64,000 bases of DNA from the NCBI GenBank assembly GCA_021776415.1, contig JAJFFY010000081.1, positions 54,598 through 118,597 of the forward strand, in the 5' to 3' direction. Positions 28,172 through 35,251 of this stretch are shown here, one piece after another. A program made the translations under genes and the position numbers. The notes under the pieces are model-generated. The model was not told the origin of the DNA, made no database searches, and was given only the letters and a program-made list of their open reading frames with translations. The stretch's first letter is position 1, and each line of letters opens with the position of its first letter. The DNA comes from Hyphococcus sp. (lineage in GTDB: Bacteria > Pseudomonadota > Alphaproteobacteria > Caulobacterales > Parvularculaceae).

Positions 28172-30724
28172 TTAAAAATCCAGCCTATAGCCGCCGATGA
28201 GGAAGTAGCCTTTAACATATTCCGTATCCAGGACATTGTTCGTCTGCGTCCACTCCCCGCCAGCCTCAAGTTCAAGCTGGAACAGCCGCTTTGGAATGTA
28301 GTTGATACGTACCGATGGCTTGACTGTAAACTGGGTCTGATCGACTGTTTTTGAATTCCGCTGAGATAGCCGCAATCGCGGGCTGACCCTGAATTTCCGG
28401 CTAAACGGGTAGCGCGTATTGAGGTCAACCACATAGCGCTGGGCCGACGATGTGTCGTCCAGACGCACGCCGAACATCATCAGATCGCCTTCCGTAAGCA
28501 GGCTGCTGCCCAGAATTTGCGCCGAATAAAACACATCGGCGCCAGTTCCCAGCTGACCCTGAACGCCGCCAGCATCAATTGTCGGCGCCATATTGGCAAA
28601 TGTTATGCCGCCATTGGCCTGGAATTTCTCCGTGATTGGCCGTGAGACCGTAAACGAGCCTGACGTAGTGCGGGCGGCGCGCGCTTCAGCAAGAAAATAA
28701 AGGTCATCATCGGTAAAACGAGAACGAAGCTCTGAAATAGTTTCAACACCCTGCCCTTGCAAGGCGTCGATGGTCATCAACGCCGGTGAATACCGGTAGT
28801 CGAAAGCAACGTTGAATGTGGTCTCATCTTCAAACCGCCAGGAGCCATTAAACAGCGCCAGGTTTAGCGTGTCGTAGAATGTGTCATAGTCAATCAGGCC
28901 AAACGCTGTGTGATGCTTGTCAACATAGCGAAATTCCAGTCCCGCCGCCTGACGGTCAACCAGATCATCCACCTTTTGATGAATAAAATAGACTGTCGTA
29001 TCGAGCCCTTTGACAATTTGATTGACGTCGACGCTGGCGCCGACAAACCGCCGCGATGGGTCAATGAAGAGGTCGCGTGAGCGGATGACCGGGGCGCCGC
29101 CGACAACATTGATGCGAACCTTATCGGTAGCGTCAAAGCTGAACAGGCCGCCATCAAACCGCCCCAACACGCCGCCAGTGCTTCTCGTTTGGCGGCCGAT
29201 GCGCGCGGCAAGCCGGGTGGCTCTGTCGGCAATGTCGAAATATAGCGCACTAATCGTCCCGAAATCACCGCGACCCGTATCTTCAAAATCTTTGGTGTGA
29301 GAGCCGGAAAGGCGCAAGCTCGCATCCACGCGATCATTACTGATGCTTGCGGTTATATCAGCGCCGGAAATCAGCGCATTGCGGTTTACCTGGGTGTCGG
29401 GATCGGCAATGAGATTTGGCTGCTCCAGCGTCACAGTGCTCTCGTCGCGCTGATAGAACTGGGAAAGGCTGGCGGTTAGCCGTTTAACAAATTTACTGGC
29501 GCCGCCAACAGCGCCCTCGCGCAGCTCCGGCGGCGCATCTTTGCCGTCAGTTAGAAGCGCTGATAGCCGCTGGCGCACGCGCGGCGCGCCATCACTATCG
29601 GGGTATCGCTTGAGATATTCCTCATATTCCGCTTTTGCATGCGCAAGCTGGCCATTTTTCTGTCGCGCCAGCCCCAGCAATTCGCGCGCTTCCGGCGACG
29701 CGCTATTTTCCTCAAACGTCAACGCTTTTGTCAGCAACTGGATTGCGCGGGCATTCTCGCCCGCCGTCATTAACGTACGCGCCTCAGACACCAATGAGGC
29801 CGCATCAGCATTGGCGAGAAGTTCCTCAACGGGTTTGGATCGCTCGATCAGAGCAATATTTCTATCTTTCGCCCGACGCTTGGCGAGCCATGCTTTGTAA
29901 ACATTGTCGCGCTCAACGGCAGACGTTCGTACAATCCAGCTATCAGGAAAGGCCGACTTTAACTTGTCAGCAGTATTTTGGGCGTCGGTTCGGGTTTTAA
30001 AAAAACCGAGCCGTAAACGATTCCACACAACGCCATCTTCTTCAAAGCGCGTTGCGTATACAGCATACGATGATAGCGCAGGCAGTTTAGGGATATCGGA
30101 GGCTGAAATCTCTGGTTGTTGTGAAAGAAGATTTAAAGCGTATACGGCGTTTGTGTCTATTGCCTCAGGGATAGAATGCAGGATCGATTTTGCCGTTGGG
30201 CGTCTGCCGCCATTTTTAGCCGCAGGGCCATTCCTTAGTCGCGGCGCATTGCTCGAACACGCATCAGCGATTGGCGTTGGTGCGATCTTGATGTTCAGGC
30301 CTCTGAAGTCAGAGCTTTGCTCTACCTCAAAATAGCGATTGCGCTTAAACGTCACCATCAACACCGGCCCCGTCGGCGCATCCCCGTCATACTGAATTTC
30401 CTGGATCGCCGCATTGCGACTTGAGGGTGGGCGCAACTCCTCACGAAATCCCAGCGCACCGCCATCCAGACGGCCGACTTCAATCGGCTTTAGATTGATG
30501 CGAACATGATCGCCGTGGGTTTTTGGAAATACTGATGTGACTTGCACAGGGAAATTAAACGAAATCGTCGCGACCGCACAATCATTGGTTTCACTGACGC
30601 GAACGCGTGACAATACGCGATCGCTGACCGATTGCGCATTGGCTGGCGGCGTCAGCCCGGGGCCAATTGACGCCGCAGCGACGGCTATGCCCAAAAGCAG
30701 GAGCGGATTATTTCTTGCCGCCAT
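28172..30724 (-). CDS. Large outer-membrane barrel protein with SPOR and TPR segments
   Basis: An 850-residue exported protein (signal MAARNNPLLLLGIAVAAASI..., cleavage after NAQ). Residues about 38-150 are beta-rich and resemble an AMIN-type periplasmic domain. About 213-265 resembles a SPOR peptidoglycan-binding repeat (VVWNRLRLGFFKTRTDAQN). About 310-395 holds TPR-like helices (ARAIQLLTKALTFEENSASP). From about 420 to the end it is alternating beta sequence, and the last residue is Phe after GGYRLD, the usual outer-membrane barrel signature. It lies 3 bases after the large cytochrome gene. By analogy with MtrB-type porins it may sheath a multiheme cytochrome across the outer membrane; I see no MtrB-specific motif, so that role is inferred from context. 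Confidence 0.75.
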   Translation of the reverse strand: MAARNNPLLLLGIAVAAASIGPGLTPPANAQSVSDRVLSRVRVSETNDCAVATISFNFPVQVTSVFPKTHGDHVRINLKPIEVGRLDGGALGFREELRPPSSRNAAIQEIQYDGDAPTGPVLMVTFKRNRYFEVEQSSDFRGLNIKIAPTPIADACSSNAPRLRNGPAAKNGGRRPTAKSILHSIPEAIDTNAVYALNLLSQQPEISASDIPKLPALSSYAVYATRFEEDGVVWNRLRLGFFKTRTDAQNTADKLKSAFPDSWIVRTSAVERDNVYKAWLAKRRAKDRNIALIERSKPVEELLANADAASLVSEARTLMTAGENARAIQLLTKALTFEENSASPEARELLGLARQKNGQLAHAKAEYEEYLKRYPDSDGAPRVRQRLSALLTDGKDAPPELREGAVGGASKFVKRLTASLSQFYQRDESTVTLEQPNLIADPDTQVNRNALISGADITASISNDRVDASLRLSGSHTKDFEDTGRGDFGTISALYFDIADRATRLAARIGRQTRSTGGVLGRFDGGLFSFDATDKVRINVVGGAPVIRSRDLFIDPSRRFVGASVDVNQIVKGLDTTVYFIHQKVDDLVDRQAAGLEFRYVDKHHTAFGLIDYDTFYDTLNLALFNGSWRFEDETTFNVAFDYRYSPALMTIDALQGQGVETISELRSRFTDDDLYFLAEARAARTTSGSFTVSRPITEKFQANGGITFANMAPTIDAGGVQGQLGTGADVFYSAQILGSSLLTEGDLMMFGVRLDDTSSAQRYVVDLNTRYPFSRKFRVSPRLRLSQRNSKTVDQTQFTVKPSVRINYIPKRLFQLELEAGGEWTQTNNVLDTEYVKGYFLIGGYRLDF

Positions 30725-30727
30725 CGG

Positions 30728-32530
30728 TTAAAAATCGCCGTCTGATGTTCTGTGCTCACTGTTCCGACGCTCCTTGATCGTAGTTAGTGAGCTGTCCGTA
30801 TACATATGGCAGGAGCCGGCGCAGTCGCGCAGCTCGCTTAAAGTATAGCGCGTATCAGGGTTCTCATATTTTTTATGCGGGCCCGGCTTAAAGTCGTCCG
30901 CGTGACACCCGGCGCAATCTGGCTGATACGCGCTGAACTTCCAGGCGATGGTTTGCGAATTTGTCGTATGGCAATTTAAGCAATCGACGCCGCCGCCATG
31001 ATTGCCTGGAAACGACGCAGAGGTATGGCTATAGCGAACCGAGAACCATGTGGTGGTGCGATGACAGTCATCACATTGCAATGAGGTCGTGAAATGGTTT
31101 GCCGGCTTGCCAGTCGCCGTCGTTCCATTGTGGCAGGTGTTACAAGAACCAACACTCGTATTGTGGTCAAAGCTCGCGGGTGTCCACGCTAACCTCGTAT
31201 GGCATGCATCACACTGGCCGGTTGTGGCAATATGCGTGGCGTGCTTGCCGGTCGCAATAGATCCGTTGTGGCAGCTAGAGCAAGTTCCCGTCACGGCATC
31301 GTGGTCAAAGCGTACGTTTGTCCAGTTCGATGTCACATGGCAGTCATCGCATGTGTTTGATGACGCAATATGCGTGGCGTGTTTGCCGGGCGCAGTGGTC
31401 CCGTTGTGGCAAGTTGAGCACTGCGCTGTCGTCGCCGCATGATCAAACCGGACATTGGTCCAGTTGGACGTTACATGGCAGTCTTCACAGATATTTGTCG
31501 TCGATAAATGCGTCGGCGTTTTGCCGGTCGCGGTCGCGCCATTGTGACACGAGGCGCAAGAACCGGTAACGCTGGCATGGTCAAAAGTTACATTGGTCCA
31601 GTTCGAGGTGGTATGGCAATCGTCGCAGGTATTTGAAGACACGATATGGGTGACGTGTTTGCCGGGCGCGGTGGTCCCATTGTGGCAGGTAGAACATTGC
31701 GCCGTCGTCGCCGCATGATCGAACCTGACATTGGTCCAGTTGGAGGTGACGTGACAATCTTCGCAGAGATTGGTTGTGGGGATATGCGTCGGTGTTTTGC
31801 CCGTCGCCGTTGTGCCGTTGTGGCAGGAGCTGCATGAGCCATTAGCGCTGGAATGGTCGAAGGAGACATTCGCCCAATTCGACGTGACGTGGCAGTCATC
31901 GCAGACATTAGACGATACGATATGGGTGGCGTGCTTGCCTGGCGCCGTGGTCCGGTTGTGACAGGTTGAGCATTGCGCTGTTGTCGCCGAATGATCAAAC
32001 CGAACATTCGTCCAGGTGGAGGTGACGTGACAATCTTGACAAAGATTTGATGTTGGCATGTGCGTCGGCGTCTTGCCGCTTGCGGTCGCGCCATTGTGGC
32101 AGGTTGTGCACGAGCCGGTGACGCTCGAATGGTCAAAGGAGACGTTGGTCCAGCTCGATGTCCGATGACAGTCATCACAGACATTGCCTGATTGCACATG
32201 GTTTGGCGGCTTGCCTTCGCCCAGAGAGCCATTGTGGCACGCACTACATCGTCGCGGCGCCCCGGCGAAAACCCCATTTAGGTGACAACTCTCGCAATCG
32301 ACACGCCTATGCGCGCCCTCAAGCGCAAAACCGGTTTTGAAATGATCTTCTATTTGCAGCGGCGTCGGCGCGCCAGCGGCTGGGGAAATTATGATGCAAA
32401 GAAAAAGCCCGGCAAACATCGCGAAAGACAACGGATTAAACAAGCATACACGCCGCAGAGCGGCGCGAAAAAATTCACTGTTTTGTTTTCCTTTGACAAT
32501 CAAAGTCAAAAATCCCGCATTTCTATTCAT
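30728..32530 (-). CDS. Periodic multiheme cytochrome c: 21 CXXCH plus one CXXXCH
   Basis: A 600-residue exported protein. The export signal lies within residues 22-53; the ATG at residue 38 (32419) is an alternative start. Heme cysteines begin at 79, 95, 118, 141, 164, 187, 210, 233, 256, 279, 302, 325, 348, 371, 394, 417, 440, 463, 486, 517 and 539. From 95 to 486, eighteen motifs are exactly 23 residues apart. Each is preceded by a His (in FDH or in ATHI/PTHI-like words) that could be the distal ligand, so bis-His hemes are likely. A last motif, CAGSCH at 570, has three residues between cysteines. The repeats alternate in two types, giving a 92-residue higher-order unit. It is probably a linear electron carrier at or outside the outer membrane. 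Confidence 0.9.
   Translation of the reverse strand: MNRNAGFLTLIVKGKQNSEFFRAALRRVCLFNPLSFAMFAGLFLCIIISPAAGAPTPLQIEDHFKTGFALEGAHRRVDCESCHLNGVFAGAPRRCSACHNGSLGEGKPPNHVQSGNVCDDCHRTSSWTNVSFDHSSVTGSCTTCHNGATASGKTPTHMPTSNLCQDCHVTSTWTNVRFDHSATTAQCSTCHNRTTAPGKHATHIVSSNVCDDCHVTSNWANVSFDHSSANGSCSSCHNGTTATGKTPTHIPTTNLCEDCHVTSNWTNVRFDHAATTAQCSTCHNGTTAPGKHVTHIVSSNTCDDCHTTSNWTNVTFDHASVTGSCASCHNGATATGKTPTHLSTTNICEDCHVTSNWTNVRFDHAATTAQCSTCHNGTTAPGKHATHIASSNTCDDCHVTSNWTNVRFDHDAVTGTCSSCHNGSIATGKHATHIATTGQCDACHTRLAWTPASFDHNTSVGSCNTCHNGTTATGKPANHFTTSLQCDDCHRTTTWFSVRYSHTSASFPGNHGGGVDCLNCHTTNSQTIAWKFSAYQPDCAGCHADDFKPGPHKKYENPDTRYTLSELRDCAGSCHMYTDSSLTTIKERRNSEHRTSDGDF
31007..32248 (-). repeat. Tandem coding repeat: 69-base unit in 276-base higher-order copies
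   Basis: The heme-binding part is built of 23-codon (69-base) units. Two alternating types, CEDCHVTSNWTNVRFDH-like and CDDCH with ATHIVSSN-like lead, give 138-base pairs. The closest matches are 276 bases apart, for example the CGTCGGnGT words near 31511, 31788 and 32065. Recent duplication or gene conversion is implied. The central copies are the most alike and the outer ones have diverged. Assemblies may collapse it. Confidence 0.85.
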
Positions 32531-32642
32531 ATGTTTGCTGATGAAGACAGCGCGCTATCAGCAAACTTTAGTTGAGGTTATGCAATTCAAAAAGGTTTCG
32601 GTTGGCTCAGTCTGTAGGCGTTGTTTTGACGTCAGACTATGC

Positions 32643-32690
32643 AAATTCAATTTATAAGAAAGGTTATAAACGCCCCTATTAATTGAATTT
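32643..32690. promoter_or_regulatory. Perfect 10-base inverted repeat upstream of the periodic cytochrome gene
   Basis: AAATTCAATT (32643-32652) and AATTGAATTT (32681-32690) are exact reverse complements 28 bases apart, in the AT-rich gap of 247 bases before the large cytochrome gene. AATTGAATTT also occurs at 35112-35121, before the b-type cytochrome gene. A shared operator is possible. No clear -35/-10 pair was found. Confidence 0.4.
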
Positions 32691-32726
32691 AATGGTGGAA
32701 ACCGGAAGCAAAAAATTTCGGAAAAA

Positions 32727-32751
32727 TAATATTCAAACAGGGAATATTTTT
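32727..32751 (-). terminator. AT-rich hairpin with T-run after the 18-heme cytochrome gene
   Basis: AATATTC (32728-32734) and GAATATT (32742-32748) flank a 7-base loop, about 30 bases past the 18-heme gene stop. On the minus strand the hairpin is followed by ATTTTTCC. The stem is weak, so partial termination between the two cytochrome genes is the most I would claim. Confidence 0.4.
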
Positions 32752-32777
32752 GCGTTGAGAAACGTCAACGTACCCCC

Positions 32778-34157
32778 TTACGGGTACCGGATTCGTTTGA
32801 AATCTTCTGTCGTATGGCACCGCGCGCAATCACCGCCATATTCGCCCCGGTGTTTGTCGTCTGCACGGTGGCAAGCGATACATTCACTGGATTGCGAAAC
32901 CTTTTGTCGCTTCTGCTTTTTATGGCATGAGGCGCAAGACAGGTCTTCATGAGCGCCGGTTAGCTGAAATTGCGTTTGCGAATCATGATCAAAAATCCAC
33001 AATGCCCAATCATTAGGGTTGTGACAGAGCCCGCAATCCTGTCCCAACGCGCCATTGTGCTTGTCATCTTCATCATGGCACGCCGCACAATCGGTCTCAG
33101 CCTCCTTAAACCGCTTGCTAAGGTGACACGCGCCGCACTCAGCCTTCCTGTGCTCGCCCAATAACGGAAACTGCGACAGGTCATGGTCAAAACGCGTGTT
33201 CCTGGTCCACGAATTTTCATTGTGACAAGCGCCGCAATTGTCGCCCTGGCTGCCTTTGTGCGGATCGTCATCACGATGGCAAGCGATGCACGCACGTTCT
33301 AGCTTTGGCTCAAAAAGCGTTACGGTGTGACAGGCCTTACATTCAATGGCCGCGTGTTTTCCCGAAAGCGCAAATCCGGTTTTCCGTCGATGATTAAAGG
33401 CCGTTTTCAGCCATGAGTTGGAATCATGGCAAGTCTCACAAGCTGCGCCAAACGAGCCGTTATGCGCATCATCTTCGTTGTGGCAATCAATACATTTCGA
33501 CGGCAGGTCTTTATAGAGCTCGTCAATATGGCAGGCTTTGCATGTTTGCTGGCGATGTTTGCCCAGCAGCGAAAACTCTGTCGTCGAATGGTCAAACTCG
33601 ACCTGGCTCCAGTCATCGACATTATGGCACGACTGACAATCCGTCCCTAAGCGGCCCTTATGGGGCTCATCGCTGTTGTGACAGGCGGCGCAGCCAGACG
33701 GCGCCTCCCTGTATTTTTTGTCCGACAAATGACACTCTTTGCATGCAACATCACTATGACCGCCTTTTAAGGCGTAATCCGTCAGCGCATGATCAAATGC
33801 TGCGGAATCAAATTTAACAATAGAAAAATCAGCGCCCTCATGCTCCGTATGGCAGGCCTTACAAGGCTGCCCATCAATATCCGGCGACTTGCCGTGAAAC
33901 CCGCCTTTGCGTTGAATGTCCGCCGCAACATCGTCATGGCAATCCAGACACAGAGCATTTTGTGCGTCCTTTTTGAATGAGACATGACATGCGCCGCAGT
34001 CTTTCTGGACTTCCAGATGCGCATTAGACAGCGGCCCCGGCGAGACCAGACGCTCGATGACCGTCTGCGCCTGGGCCGCCGCAACCAGGCTCAGCCAGAC
34101 CGCCAGGCACAGCGCCGCCACATGGTGCGAACTAGTAAAGATGGACCGCAACGACAT
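32778..34157 (-). CDS. Exported 18-heme cytochrome c with 67-residue triheme repeats
   Basis: A 459-residue protein from ATG 34157 (MSLRSIFTSSHHVAALCLAV, a signal peptide with cleavage near AAAQAQ). The longer open frame upstream lies in the neighbour gene and lacks family character. Eighteen CXXCH motifs are present, three near the N-terminus and fifteen in five repeats. In each repeat the heme cysteines are spaced about 17 and 18 residues and the repeats step by 67, 67, 68 and 67. Repeat words are GKHxxxxCKACH, DDxHxGxxGxxC and W-x5-FDHxxxxFxLLG. Each heme has nearby His for bis-His ligation. It is probably the periplasmic carrier between the b-type membrane protein and the outer-membrane complex. 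Its start overlaps the b-type gene by 26 bases. Confidence 0.9.
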   Translation of the reverse strand: MSLRSIFTSSHHVAALCLAVWLSLVAAAQAQTVIERLVSPGPLSNAHLEVQKDCGACHVSFKKDAQNALCLDCHDDVAADIQRKGGFHGKSPDIDGQPCKACHTEHEGADFSIVKFDSAAFDHALTDYALKGGHSDVACKECHLSDKKYREAPSGCAACHNSDEPHKGRLGTDCQSCHNVDDWSQVEFDHSTTEFSLLGKHRQQTCKACHIDELYKDLPSKCIDCHNEDDAHNGSFGAACETCHDSNSWLKTAFNHRRKTGFALSGKHAAIECKACHTVTLFEPKLERACIACHRDDDPHKGSQGDNCGACHNENSWTRNTRFDHDLSQFPLLGEHRKAECGACHLSKRFKEAETDCAACHDEDDKHNGALGQDCGLCHNPNDWALWIFDHDSQTQFQLTGAHEDLSCASCHKKQKRQKVSQSSECIACHRADDKHRGEYGGDCARCHTTEDFKRIRYP

Positions 34158-35076
34158 GGATGCTCGCGGTGATGATAAGAAGAAAGAACAACGGCAGATG
34201 GAATATATGCCACGCTGCGAATAAACGCTCATAAAGCGACAACTCAGCCGCCTGTTCGATACGCTGAAAATACCGTCTGCTAAACGATAAATGGGCGCGT
34301 TGCTCGGCAATGATCGATTTATTCCGGGTGCGCTTTGCAGATTTCAAATTCTTGCTTATGGCGCGGCGCAGCTGTGCATGTATACGCCGTGCGCGCGCCG
34401 TAACCATGATCGCATTGACCGCCGCGTCGATCATGCCTTTTCGGGCAGCAAATGCTTTGGTCTCCAGATCATCAATGCGGTCTTTCATATCGCCGCCGAT
34501 GTCCTCATCGAGCGCTTTTCGAAATTGCGACGCTTCCGCCATCAACTCACGCGCTTCAGCGCGTTTGCCGTATAATCCGCGATGGATCTTGGTGTAGAAA
34601 AAACGACCAATAAGGCCGCTGCCGGCGACAATCAGCATCGACCACATCGCAACATTGCTATTGGTTGAACCGAGGCCAAAATTTGCATGGAACAAGATCA
34701 GCGTCGGCCCGATTATCCCGAGCGCCATATGCAGGCGAAACCAGAACGCCATCGGCCCCGCCAGGCGAAATAAACGCACATGTTTGCGCAGCGGATAAGC
34801 AAGCAGCGTCAGCATCGCCACGCCGCCGGCAATGCCGAGCGTATAGCCCAGGCCGGTTTCGGCCGTGATATAGGCGCCGCGGTTAAACCATCCCCAAACC
34901 AGAGCCGCGAGGATCACTATGCCAAATATTGTGGTTCCCAAAGATGCGGTTTTGCGTCTCGCTGGCGTTACGCCGCCGGCCTGGCGGACGCCGTTGCGCG
35001 TTCCAGGTTTTTTTGGCGCGTCCATTTTGCTCAGCGCGGGTTTCGACGCAATCGATTCGTTAAGAATGACTTGCAT
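34132..35076 (-). CDS. Membrane diheme b-type cytochrome-like protein
   Basis: A 314-residue inner-membrane protein, probably a quinol-linked electron entry or exit point. The start at ATG 35076 has a strong purine-rich Shine-Dalgarno (GGAGGGGAGG). There are five hydrophobic helices: about 50-66, 77-95, 112-132, 140-160 and 290-313. Two helices carry paired His 14 residues apart: H116/H130 and H293/H307. This is the pattern of diheme four-helix cytochromes b such as NarI. A charged loop of about 120 residues, likely cytoplasmic and coiled, separates the fourth and fifth helices. I cannot assign a named family. It is first in the leftward cytochrome operon. Confidence 0.75.
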   Translation of the reverse strand: MQVILNESIASKPALSKMDAPKKPGTRNGVRQAGGVTPARRKTASLGTTIFGIVILAALVWGWFNRGAYITAETGLGYTLGIAGGVAMLTLLAYPLRKHVRLFRLAGPMAFWFRLHMALGIIGPTLILFHANFGLGSTNSNVAMWSMLIVAGSGLIGRFFYTKIHRGLYGKRAEARELMAEASQFRKALDEDIGGDMKDRIDDLETKAFAARKGMIDAAVNAIMVTARARRIHAQLRRAISKNLKSAKRTRNKSIIAEQRAHLSFSRRYFQRIEQAAELSLYERLFAAWHIFHLPLFFLLIITASIHVVAVHLY

Positions 35077-35195
35077 AATCAATCCGCCTCCCCTCCACTC
35101 TCGCAATTTGAAATTGAATTTCGCAGGAAAGATTGTTTCCGCTTAGCATTCAATCGTTAAACGTTTCTCTTAACAATTTTTTACCTGACTAACTG

Positions 35196-35212
35196 CCAAA
35201 TCATCTATTTGG
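35196..35212. promoter_or_regulatory. Inverted repeat in the divergent cytochrome/ccm promoter region
   Basis: CCAAAT (35196-35201) and ATTTGG (35207-35212) are perfect inverted arms with a 5-base spacer. They lie between the divergent b-type cytochrome and ccmF genes. This spot could let one regulator control both operons. The regulator is unknown; it does not match the FNR consensus. Confidence 0.35.
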
Positions 35213-35251
35213 TTGCGATAATTGTTTTCACACCGGATGGATGGCGCGGCG

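Noticed and set aside
30728..32530. Regularly spaced similar DNA segments that could be taken for a CRISPR array
   Set aside because: The period follows an open frame of CXXCH repeats with no unique spacers; it is a coding tandem repeat.
35107..35236. FNR box in the cytochrome/ccm divergent promoter
   Set aside because: No TTGAT-N4-ATCAA pattern is present; only unrelated palindromes were found.
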